Part shown: positions 1 through 11,860 of the stretch, piece by piece
Layout of the letters: each line of letters opens with the position of its first letter
Position numbering within the stretch: position 1 is the first letter of the stretch
Assembly (NCBI RefSeq): GCF_035582795.1
Contig: NC_134368.1
Coordinates: forward strand, 2,348,501-2,412,500
Source of the DNA: Mycteria americana
Lineage: Eukaryota; Chordata; Aves; Ciconiiformes; Ciconiidae
Direction: 5' to 3'
Length of the DNA: 64,000 bases
Notes under the pieces: generated by a model
What the model was told of the DNA's origin: nothing
Seen by the model: the letters and a program-made list of their open reading frames with translations, nothing else
Databases searched by the model: none
Program-made: the position numbers and the translations under genes

Positions 1-2758
1 TCGCACTGCTTGCAGAGGTGAGAGTGCTGCATCTGGCCGTTTACTCAACAGATGCAAGCCCTGTGGAAGGGGATGGTCTCCCAGAAGACTGAGTCACAGA
101 CATCGGACATGGAAAGAGACCTGTTAAAGCACTCCTAAGTGTCACACAGATTATGCAGAAGCATAGAAACACTGTTTTTTTGAACTAGCCTTTGCAGGAC
201 TGCTCCTTACAACCTCAGAATGTAACTTACTGCTAGTCTAAGATACAGAAAGCAGCATTCTCTTCTGACTTGTAACTCAGAGTGTATTCCACTCCAACAC
301 GAAAAAACTCACAGCCTTTCAGCAAAGCACATTTGTGTTTGAATTTATGCATGTGTACTTTGTATAGAGAAAATGCACATATGATAAACTAAGCTGGGGG
401 CAATTCAACCCAAACAGCAGTTTCATCCCGCTTCTGCAGCTTCATGTTTTGTTGCTTTGGGAGGCTGAGAAATCACCCACCGGGCAGTCTCACTCCTGTC
501 ACCACAACCTCCGTCGCCAAGGCTGAGCTTGGGCACAGAGCTCGGAGGAAGCATCTTCTCAGGAGAGACTTGGAAGCACAAGGATACAATTAACAGCACT
601 TTTGGGGACCATAAGCTTCGTGGTATTCAGCTAGTGGGTGAAACATTGAGACAATCTCAGTCTCTGGGGACGGTTTCCCTTTCCCGGGCCTCTCTCCTAC
701 CCCATTCCATCTTTCAGCATTAACTTCCCTTCTTCTCTGGTCCTCTCCCGGGCTCCTGCCTGCCCCATGGAAAGCAAGCTGAAGATCTGAGCATGCCAAG
801 CCCCACGGCACAGCGGCTGCGGGCAGAGCAGCGAGTACATCCCTAGTCCTAAATCCCAGTACATATCACAAGCTACAGAGGGTGCAAACACAAAAGCAAC
901 CGGATTTCTACAAGAAATTCCCACCGGTGGTACCTTTCAAGTGCTCTGTTCCCATCAGGACTCGTTGTTTTGAATTATATTCTCTTCTTGACAAGGAGCT
1001 TTATTTTTGTGTACACTGCCAGACACTCAAAGGCAAGTTATTTTTCAAATAAGCGTCACTTGGGTTGAGCCAGGTTGAATCTCAACTTGCACTTCCTGCT
1101 TTTATTTCCAGCTTCCATTTATTTTTCTGTCCTTGCCACTGCTTGCAGCCTCTGCACTGCAGTTTTATCCACGTGTGTAATTAAACATGGTTTTGTTGTT
1201 ATTACCTCTTAAAGACTGAGGACTTGGAGTACAGTCACGGAGCATAACAGGCACTTAAGCACCTATGTTCCTCGTATTTTGCCCTTCTAACTCAATTGTC
1301 ATTTATTATTGTTACTTATAGTTTCCAATAAGAATGAAAGCACTGCTTAATTAGCCCAATTTGGATTAGTTAACGTCAGACTCTAACTGAGCATCCTGCA
1401 TATGCCACTTCAGATGAATCTGTACCAGACCCAAATCTAAGCATCAGCACTAAAAATGCTCAAGAAAAAAATAACTGTGATTATGCTTTTAACCTGCATG
1501 ACCAAAATCTTGTCCTGGACAAGACACAGGATCCATTCAAGAAGGGCAACCTAAAGAGATGAGCTTGAAGTCCAAACAAAGCAGCACTCCACATCCCAGC
1601 CTCAGGGCATTTCAGAGTGCTTTGGATTTAGTCCTTAGAAAGCCAGCATTTGACCTCGCCTCTATCTCCAACAGACAGCTGTTTTTAAGGAAAACAGCAA
1701 CACACAACTTTATTTCAAGGTTATTTTGCATGGATTTCTATTATTTGGGAGAATCAGAGAGGAATGAAATTAGATCGCGCTTCCCGGGAGAGAATATTTT
1801 GTTATTGACTTCAGACTTTCATATATTTAGTTTAAAAAATAAAATCAAGCAAATGGACAAATGAAGATTAAGTGCAGACAAATAAATGGACAGCTGGTCC
1901 ATAAAATGAAAGAACTGGTGGGTTTTTTCCTATTATAACTATTTGTGGCAAAAGAGTTAACTCCCTTTAAGACGCCACAATAGTATTTGAGGCTTTTATA
2001 AAAACACCCCTGACATATTTTACTGCAATCCATGGATGTGTCATCTATCAAGTTCCCTTCCAGCACCTATTTTGGAATTCTCTCCAAAATAAAGTACACG
2101 CAAGTTTGTCTGGCACGCAACAATTCATGGCACAATACCAACAAAAGATGTTCATTTTTAGTTGCTGCTTCCGAACCAAGAAGCAAACAAGCAGGACCGA
2201 CATATTACAGAGTATATAGAAAGAATTTGTTGGTTTGTCAACAGATAAATTCAAAACCAAAACCTTGTTCTTCACAACATAATTTCACTACAAAAAAATT
2301 ACTAGCAGGTAGGAGCAGGCGGACATGGAGGAACCATCCACATATTAGTATTGCATGGCCGCAAACCTGCTTCAGCTTACGAGCAAAACATTGGTATCAA
2401 TTATTTATTATTTGATTTTTACCCTGCCTGTGCCACCTGCAGCCAGCAGGCAGTATCGACCACCACAGCAGGCATTCTTGGTCACTGGAGGGTGCCACAC
2501 AGATTCCCAGGGACTGCAAGATAAATCCACGCCTGCAGCAAAGACCACAAGCAGAGGATATAAATGTCCAGAACATAAATGTCCCCATCTGTTCAAGCCA
2601 ACACAACACACACTTCCGAACCCAGCCACAGCATTTCCAGCTCACATTGAAAAAAAAAAAACTTACAGGGACCACAACATGCTGTGCTGTGCTACCAACT
2701 CAGAGGAGCGATCACAAAGGTAACCACCACTACATGGCTTTAGCCTCTGTTGCTTTGG

Positions 2759-3100
2759 TTCACAGAATCACAGCATGGTTTGGGTTGGAAGTGGCCTTCA
2801 AAGATCATCTAGTTCCAATGCCCTGCCATGGGCAGGGACATCTTCCACTAGACCAGGTTGCTCAAAGCCCCGTCCAACCTGGCCTTGAACCCTTCCAGGG
2901 ATGGGGCATCCACAACTTCTCTGGGCAACCTGGTCCAGTGCCTCACCACCCTCATCATAAAATATTTCTTCCTTACGTCCAACCTAAATCTACCCACTTT
3001 CAGTTTAAAACCATTGCCTCTTGTCCTGTCACTACAGGCCCTGCTAAAAAGTGTCTCTCCATCTTTCTTATAAGCTCCCTTTATACGTTCAAAGGCCAAA
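2759..3100 (-). mobile_element. CR1 LINE 3' end
   Basis: The left edge reads 'ttcacagaatcacagcatgg', the reverse complement of the avian CR1 3' tail. It is followed by the familiar 'gggttggaag..gccttcaaagatcatctagt' block. Read on the minus strand, 3099 to 2848 encodes the C-terminal end of the CR1 pol protein, including HWTRLPREVVDAPSLEGFKA and the final LDGALSNLV. The element is therefore a 5'-truncated minus-strand insertion that keeps the last ~80 codons plus the 3' UTR. Confidence 0.93.
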
Positions 3101-6100
3101 GAGAAGTTTTCCTGAAGAGAAGTTTTCTATAGTCCTACATGGGAGGGCAGGATCTAAGGAAAAGCTCACACTGGGGTTTCTCTAGCACTTAAATGCAAAG
3201 GAGGTCCAGTAACATCAAACACTTCCAAAGGATTCCACCTAAAACTGGAAGATTGATTCAGTTTCAGTGAGAGTACCCAGGGCAGAAGAGCAGAAGAATC
3301 AGTAACCCAGACTGCCCCTCCCAAGCTGAGCTAGCCAAGCTCCCCACGTTCCGTTGTAAAGAGCAGCCCTCGGAGCCCCCACAGCTCACGGTTGTGGCTA
3401 CCCTGAACAGCCTGTTCAAGTCCTATGGGCAAAATACCCCCTGCGTTGCATTGGGCTACAAGATGCAAGCCAGAAGCAACAGCATTTTAACTTGAATTTG
3501 AGTTCTGACTAAGTTATTAAGTTTCCCAGACCTTTATGAACTGTTTAGAATAAAAGCATGATAGCAGCACATGGGATTATTCAGAATAGGAGGCAGAAGA
3601 CAGGTGAGCCATCTACCAAGTATTTTTTTCAGAGGTAACGGATGCCAAGTGCAGCATGGACAGTTAATACCTCAAAGAGCACCGCCACACATGTACGTGT
3701 TCACGTACCTACAGCAGCCTTTCTGGGTATTCTCCCAACTATCACCAACACAACCATGCAGCAACAGTAAGCACGGCCGTTTTGCTCGCTAGCTGAAACA
3801 CTTCTGGCACCTCAGTTCAGTTCTAGAAGAAATTAAGAAGGAAAATGAGTTTCCCCAAACAGATCATCTGAAATTCCCAGACTCTCCCTCCAGGAAAGGT
3901 GCTTCAGCCGAGGTTGCTTGGTCAAATACCAGGACAAGTCTGATCTCAGATCTTCATGAGAGGACATGGACATTTCATGGACATCACCTATCGATTAAAG
4001 GCTCTTCCACTGCTTCAAAAGGGTGTTGTTAAGCTTAAAAAGAAAAAATCTGACAGCCTGTCAGGACAGAGACCATCTTCATGATGACACACAGCACAAC
4101 AGGGCTCTCATTCCCCAGTCGGGGTCTTTGGTTCCCATGGAAAATGTTTTCGTCTCAGTCCTGCATCTTTCCTGCAGCATGGGAAGGTGATCATAATGTT
4201 AAAGAGCCCCGTAAATACATTTTACTTCACCCCAAAGCCACAGAGGTAGAAAGTCTCTACAGGTGTACATTGTTCAAAACAAAGGGAAGCTCTCTGATTT
4301 GAGAGAGAAACGGCTCCAGAAGATTCACAAAGAATTCACAGTGAGCAGATCTCTAGCCTCCTCTTTTAAAGTGATTAGCAATGAAGTCTGTAAGCTTAAA
4401 GGGTTAATCTAGGATCATATGCCCTTAGTGAAGAAGCTGAGCATGGAGTTTCTACTTCTACCAAAGGCAACATCCCGCTTGCACAGGAAAGCCCCATGAG
4501 GTCGGCTTCTAAGCCGAGACCACATATAAATTCACTTTGAATTTAAAAGCCTCCAGCTTCCTCCATTCCCACCCCAACACCAGATCACTCATTCAGCCTG
4601 TTCACCTACCATCCCATAACCCATACCAGCTCTCCACTCCTGGACCTTGCCCCAGCCCTGGCCGAACCCCTCCTACTCACACCCCATCATAACCACATCA
4701 CCAGCTCGGTATCCTCCAGCGGTTTCCCACTGGAGGAGACAAGCTCTGGTTGTCTTCTCCACACCTGCATGTGCCACCCAGCTCAGCTTCACCATACCAG
4801 CTTATGAAGGAAGCATCAGATCATGTTAACTGTCAGGAAAAGGCAAGCTGAGGATGATACCAATATATTTAACAGCCATTCAAGAAGGGCATAGTTTCTC
4901 TAACAAAGTTAGATTATAATCTTTTGTTGTCCAATTTTCTCCAAATTGGACAGAGAAAGAAGGAAATGGATTCACGAGATAGTTCAACCGTCTTTACTCT
5001 CTCTAGCCTCTAACAACCATCCACCCAGAAGGGAAGGAAAGCAAAGGCTGGCTTATGAACGGTGATATTTGGAAAATATTCTGTTAACAGATACCATCTT
5101 CCGGGAGATTGTATCTACTAGTAAGGAAGTTCACATCCACTTGGGCTTCAAGACATCAGCCTGAAAGCAAAGTCTACAGCCATATCCATCACCCAAAACA
5201 CTGCCAAGGGCTGCCTCCACATTTCCAGCAACTTATCTTACTTTCAAGCTCTTCATTACTCAGCAGAGAGGGGAAAAAAATGCTCCTTAGACTCATCTTT
5301 TCCCTTTCTGTTCCTCTTGGATGACCATGAAAAAAAAAAAAAAACCAACACTTGGCTTCTCAGTGAACCTTTTATGGAAGATCTGGCAAATCTCTTAACA
5401 TCACTGACAGATTTTAAGGAGGAGATTTTGTTTGCTCACTCTTGCGAGCCTGAAACTCAAAGCAAGCGCATAGCTAAGCAGTCACAGCCATACACCCTGC
5501 TCCGCTGTGTCAGCATCCTTGGCCCCGATATCCGCAGAAGGTACTGCGCAGGGGGAGTGCAGCCAGCTAGCAGCTTGGGAGAGACGTTTGGAGCTCTATT
5601 TGTCACAGAAAGGGAGGCAAGGAATTATTTCAATGCCAAGATGGAAAAAAAAAAAAGCTGCTCTGGGAGGCACATGAATCATCAGCAGGCTGGCCCAGGG
5701 AGAGGGGTGCAGTGGAGGGACAAGGCTATTGCAGCTGTACCAGCACCCTCACCCTCTTGGCATGAAGAGTGAAGCAGAGCATCTCCAAAATGAGCAGCAG
5801 CAACCGTGGGGACACCTGAGCTCAAGGAGGCTTCAGTCCCCAACGTGTGGGTTCTGGATTTTCAAGAACACAAGAAATACCTTTCACTGGGACAGCAGCT
5901 GATGATAAGTCTAAGACACCCAAGCCACAGCTCATCACACAACTGCCTCGCTAAATCCTCATCTATTAATACACCCAAGGGCAGATCCTCAGGCTTCCTC
6001 CTCGCCCAGCCAGGGCGTGCAAGGACATGTGCGCTCACAGCACTGCTATCTATTGTGCAGGACATGTCACCACACCCAGAGCAGGCAACGCAAAGCGAAA

Positions 6101-6576
6101 TCAGCTCTGTGACAGTCCTACTCCGACACGAGGACATCGGGCAGACAGGTCAGGCCGCTCTCCAGAGCGCCCTTAAAAGCCTCTGCCCATGCACAGGGTG
6201 CCCTTACTTCATGTGCTCCTGCCGCACCAAGACTGGGCACATTCACAACCCAATGGATGTTCAGGCCAGAAGCAAATTATTAAAAAACAGGCCAGATAAC
6301 AGGTTGCTAAACAAAAACCTAATGTGCCACAGGGATTTCAGGAAGAAAACAGTCACCTTTGCAGATTTCGACCTTTCCATCACTGCTGCCTGCAGTTTAA
6401 AATCCCAAAGGCACCGGTCTACCCCAAAAAGCAGGATTATGACTAGCCTCATCCTCAGCTTTCTTAGTAACTATGGTTGAGAAGCAGCAGAAACAGAGGA
6501 TTTGCTCACCTGCTGTTCTGCCCCGGCTAATGCTGCTCAGCTCCTTTGTGTCTAAGTGACTGAAAGAGCACAAATC

Positions 6577-6605
6577 AGTGTGTGTGTGTGTGTGTGTGTG
6601 TGTGT
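6577..6605. repeat. (TG)n microsatellite
   Basis: About 14 uninterrupted TG dinucleotides lie within EXOC6B intron 1. It is an ordinary length-variable microsatellite. Confidence 0.97.
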
Positions 6606-8789
6606 CTCTTGCTGGAGCAAATTGCCAGCCCTAAGGCCAACCCAGCAGGAGAGCTAATTATCTGTACACTGATTTTCCAAATCAAAGATTTTCCAAACCA
6701 AAACGGATTTGGAAGCAGAGAGAGGAAGTTCCAGCAGACAGGCGCACCATGCATCCTCACTTCTCCAAGACAGACGGCACCTGGAAAACAGGCTGGGTAT
6801 TACAAAGAAATAATTCTTTATGATGACCTAAAACTGCGTCTAGAGATTTTATAAAAGGATATTACTTCCTAAGATACGGCCACAGGAAATCAAGAAGCCT
6901 CGACTCCTGATTTCATATTTTTCAAGAAGCTGTGGCACCTAACCTATGGCAGTGGAGGTAGAACCACCTTGACAAGGACAGCATCCGGCAGCACGGCTAA
7001 CCCAGCCCGCAGCTTGCTGCCCTCGCAAGGGCTGACGAAGGACGGCAGCCAAAGCCAGGCTGAAGGAACCGTGCCGGTGGCAGCATGCCCTTGAGAAGAC
7101 CTGTTCTGGTGGCTCCTCAGACCCAGTGAGGGTGGGACAAACTCTCCCCAGAAGCTTGGACACGCGCTTACTGGAAACGCCATGAGCGTCACACACACGA
7201 GGCAGTTGATCTGCACAAGCAGAGTAAGCCAAGCTTCAGCAGGAAGCTAGAGACATACTGACCCCCCCCCAGAACTACCATACTAAATCTACGATGGGCA
7301 GAGGACCATGCTGCATGGCACCGCCTACTGACAGGACATCACGGCCAGCCCAGCTATCGCTTTTGGACCTTAGCTCATGACCAGCTAGACCACTGGAAGC
7401 AAAGTCAAGCACCCTCCTGATTCACAGGGAAGGGATTTCCAGAAGCCACCTCCTCCACTTCAGTCCCCACCACAAGGTCAACCTTCCCTAACCCACTACT
7501 GACAGATGTATGTCTACCTGCCTTTTCAAACCCTTCAGACAAGATGCTCTGTAGGCAAATGAGGGAGCCGTGGCAAGATTAAGGTTTTAAGTTTGCCAAA
7601 GGGTTTTGTTAGCAGAGAGTCAGGACAACCTACAGAAGAAAGTACTTCTGCTCCAACACTTTGACGTGTTCAGAATTAACGACGGGCTCTCTGCAACAGT
7701 TGGGGTAAAACACGCAAATCGAGCACCTTTGTGGGAGCAGGAAGAAAACCATTACTGTCGCATATCACTACAAAGAACAGCAGCAGCGTGCTTCTTCGTT
7801 TCTTCCCTACCCAAAAAGGAAATTAAAAAGGAACAGCTAGAAGTATTAAATGCTTGTGGGTGGCAATGAAACTGCTTAAAAGACATATTTATGCGCTCTA
7901 AGGCAGCAGTATACTAACTAGGAAAAAAGGCTTTAAACATTCACACACACACAACACTCCCCTCAGCCACCATGGTTAAACAGCAGCAGAATAAGGAATA
8001 GAAGAAAAAATTTCCAGAGCTGGAAAATTAAAGTGCACAAATCCCAGTAAGCTAAGCGCATGTGTAAAATAATCTATGCAAAAAAAAAAAAAAGAGACAT
8101 GTGAAAAGCAAATTAGTTAATATACAAAAAAACTAGTAGCTTCTTGAAACATCAGAAGCAGGAAACTTGCAGAGCAAGGAAGGGAGAGGGAGTTTTTCAG
8201 GAAAACTCTTCCACAGCAGAACAGCTGGAGAAAAGGTTTGCTGTGTGCCACAGACGGGACCAAGGAGTTTCTACCCCAAAACTTCTCTTGCTGCCACAGA
8301 CTGAGACCAGCTCAGTAAAACAAACAGTTGTGTTTGCTCAAGAACACTAAAGGTGCGTTACATAAAACTGCCAGGCCACGAACACCAGGTCGGCAATAAC
8401 CTACCGTTAATGTTGTGGTTACCGCAAGAGAAGTGGAAGATGGAAAACGTGATACCGATTTCTTTAGTGGCTTCTGCAGCGCGTGAAGAATCCTGCAAGC
8501 TACAGAGCACTAAACGTGACTGGGCAAAGTAGAAGGTTTTTGTATGAAATAGTTCGCGAAGATGTAAAAAGTACAATATAGCAAAGGAGACAACAGCTTC
8601 TTTGGGTGGCATTCACGCATCTTATTCACTAGCACTCTTTGAAGGAGTCAGACTTGTTAACGAGGAGGATCTGGTCGACCTAACACACTTGAATGTTTAA
8701 AGCATTGCGAAAATTCAAAGGAAAAAAATAGATGGTTGATGTTCCTCTAGTTCAATGTGTTTCACAGCGGTTTAGAGAAGGGGATGAAC

Positions 8790-9320
8790 ATCACGATGAC
8801 ATTTTGCAGAGGACACAGAACTATTCAGTTGGATTAACTCCAAAGCAAAAAGCTGCAAAGGATCTTACAACACTGAGTATCAGGTGACAAAGTGACAAAT
8901 AAAGCTCAGTGCCAGCAGTGTAAAGCAGGACACTTGCAGGGGAGGAACCGGGGACAAAGCCTTTGTAATACACTGACAGTGAGAGGCTCCAAATTAACTC
9001 CTAGCACTGAGGAGGAGAGATGCCAGCGGTATTGCAGCTATATTGTCAGAAGTGCTGGCTCAGACCACAGAGACTGCAAGAAAAAGAAGAGAAAGCGAAG
9101 CAGAAAACATTATTGTGCCACTTAACACATCTCAAGACGTAAACCTGCATCTTGATCACTATGTGCAGCTCTGATCTTTCCAGCATCATCGCAAAAAGGT
9201 GATAGTTGCACGAGAAAAGATACCAAGAAAAGCAACAGGGATAATGAGCAATTCAAAACAGCTTTAGCAGGAGAATAGAATGAATTGATTAAGAACCTTC
9301 AGCTTGGAAGGAAGAAAAAA
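8790..9320 (+). mobile_element. Ancient CR1-type LINE fragment (plus strand)
   Basis: The sequence 'ttttgcagaggacacagaac', then 'caaagtgacaaataaagctc', and further on 'agaaaagcaacagggataat' follow the order and spacing of the 3' part of the CR1/L3-like RT ORF. In that ORF the corresponding text encodes FAEDTKLF, the segment where the template is measured, and QKRATKMI. It is heavily diverged with many frame breaks. The call rests on remembered consensus, so the subfamily is uncertain. Confidence 0.6.
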
Positions 9321-9724
9321 AAAAGACTGACTTATTTCTCGTAATCCTTTGTGACAGCCTAGACCCTGTCCTAGCAAAAAAAACCCAATTTTAAACCCTA
9401 AGGGAATACACAATGCACAATTAAACTGCAGAACTCATCACTGTAAAATGTTTCAATGTGAGAGCATTAGCAGACTAAAATGTTGACGAGACAGTCGTGG
9501 AGAAAAGATCCATGGGAAGCTCTCAAACAGAGAAATGCTGGTACAAACTGTGCCGAAAGCCTCCCAAGTGCAAACTGCAAGACACTAGAAGCACGCGTCT
9601 GTATTTGCTCTGTATCTCGTGATAAGCACCCACTCCTCACTACCCTCAGAGACAGGACGATGAAGAAGAAAAGGTTTTGATGCAACCAGTACGAACATTT
9701 TCATGATTTTCTCAACTATTAGTT

Positions 9725-9945
9725 AGAAAGCACTTCCTTGCATCTATCCTAAATCTCCGCTGCTGCAATTGTAGTCCAGACCCTAGCCTGTGCACAGTCA
9801 TGAAAGAAGAGCTTTTCTTCATCTTCTCAACAGTCTGTTCTGCATCTGAAGATGAATTGTGTGCCCGTCTTGTCTAGATTAAGCAATCCCAGTTATTTCA
9901 GTTTTTTCTCAAAGGTCATGTTTGCTCTCCTTTGGGAAAAAGATT
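9725..9945 (-). mobile_element. Ancient CR1 LINE 3' fragment
   Basis: The segment 'cttccttgcatctatcctaa' and later 'agcaatcccagttatttcag', 'tttttctcaaaggtcatgtt' and 'tgctctcctttgg' match the antisense reading of an old CR1 3' region. In younger copies this reads 'gaacaacccagttctctcag ... tcataggtcat ... ttgctctcctctgg'. It is diverged and truncated. It lies 400 bp from an oppositely oriented ancient CR1 piece. Confidence 0.6.
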
Positions 9946-11588
9946 CAGAAAGTCACTATTATTAGGCTTCTGCAGCCACGGACTAAGCGGCCATTTTATT
10001 TATTTATTTTTAGATAAAGACAAAAATCCTTCAAACCACTAAAAGTGGAATCAGAAAGGGCATAACAGAAAGGACAGTCTAGGTAGACTTAAATGCCACA
10101 GGACTCTGCCTACAGAGGGGCAATCAACCGAGTCCCCAGGCTACTGCTTTTCTGCAATCCTCTACAGGCAGGACAGCAGAGAGCTCTAAAGATGAGCTCA
10201 GCTGCCAGCTTGAGATGAAATACTGCTAAGTCATACGCAGTGACAACTCCAGAAGACACCAAGACAGATTAGTAGAGCAGCCTTTCCCTAAAGATTCAAG
10301 GGAAATATCCCCTTTTAGCTTACTACCTCACAACGCTGCTATCACGTACTGCTATTGCAGACGAGGTGCTTGGAGGGTACGCAGGAAAATAAATTCAGTG
10401 GGCTACTGAGAGCCCAGACACACGACTACATCCCACAGAACAGGAACAGGCATTTGATAATCTGTCCTTGGACGGTGATTCATTAAATTCCAGAAAGGAA
10501 TGTACTTCTGCGAGAAAAACCAAGAAAATACAAGCTATAAATAATTGAGCGGTACATTCTTGCAAGCTGTTCCCTTCAGACTGCATCAGGGTGCAGCGTG
10601 AAATAAAAAGGGTTGTATGAATTATAAGGATTCACCATCCCAAAGTTGTCTGCAGAACCTTAGCACTGTAAACGAGAAGGTATCCATAAAGCTTGAGATA
10701 ATCAAGTAAAACGTACCTCCAGGCAGAGATTGCCAATGCTCCACACATTAAGCCAGACCAGTCCGTCTCCCGATAGACCATTAATGCTGGTACCAGATTA
10801 TTCCACAGGAGCAGCTGCTGATACTTTTTTCTCCGCAACAGAAAACTTGGAGTTGAACACCATCAGCCTGACCAGAAGGGAATGCTAATATAATTCAAGC
10901 AGTATTGCAATGAACTGCCTTTTAAAAGACGCTTAATTATGTACATATGAACAGAGGGCCAGGCTCATTTTCAGGAGATTGCAGTTTCCCCGTCTGGGTG
11001 GCAGGAGAATGGGCTGAAAGATGCTTCAAAAGATCCTGCGAGGCTTTTATTAGCAGACAATTTACAGTTGTTACAAGCAGCTTCCTGAGCAAGCTCTGTG
11101 GCCAACAGTTAGTGACTAGACAGTCTGCGCTATTTCTTCATGGCGTTGCTTTGCTGGTGGTTGGCATTTCACGAATTACTGGACATAAAGCAAGGGATGG
11201 GACTTGTAGAGATGGGACTCATGAAGCCAAGGCAAAGCGTGGCACATGGCACAGCTAAAGGGCGCACAGTCAGGACAACAACTCAGTATAGTTTTAGCTC
11301 TGCTACATGTAAGTTCTCACAGTATTCAGCCTCAGGGGATTTTTACAGATACTGTGTATGATTTTCAGATGCTCTTCAATTCTTACTGTGCCTAGGACCT
11401 TGAAGAGGCACTTCTTAATCAGCCCTGGCACGTGTAAGAGAAGCTCCTCTTCATCCCAAAGCTGATCCAGGTTCTCCTTCACCTCTCCTCACCCAAGGCA
11501 GGCTCAGCTGAAGGACAAACCGCAGTGATCGCAGCTCCCTACCACCAGTAAAGGTAGTCCCGAGAGTGATCAGGAGGACACTAGCATC

Positions 11589-11860
11589 TTAGAATCATGG
11601 AATGGTTTGGGTTGGAAGGGACCTTTAAAGGTCATCTAGTCCAACCCCCTTGCAATGAGCAGGGACATCTTCCACTAGATCAGGTTGCTCAGAGCCCCGT
11701 CCAACCTGGCCTTGAATGTTTCCAGGGATGGGACCTCCACTACCTCTCTGGGCAACCTGTGCCAGTGCCTCACCACCCTCATTGTAGAAAAATTCCTTTG
11801 TTAAATCCAGTCTAAATCTGCCCTCCCTTAGTTTAAAACCATTGCTCCTTGAGCAATCTT
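11589..11860 (-). mobile_element. CR1 LINE 3' end
   Basis: It starts 'tagaatcatggaatggtttg' and carries the full avian CR1 3' block ('ggttggaagggacctttaaa', 'catcttccactagatcaggt', 'cttccagggatggg'-like text and 'cagtgcctcaccaccctcat'). Homology ends near 'aaaccattgctccttgagca'. It is a minus-strand, 5'-truncated insertion of a younger subfamily than the fragments at 8.8 and 9.7 kb. Confidence 0.93.

Noticed and set aside
2848-3099. 83-codon minus-strand frame with PREVVDAPSLE
   Set aside because: Not a host gene: it is the C-terminus of CR1 LINE pol.
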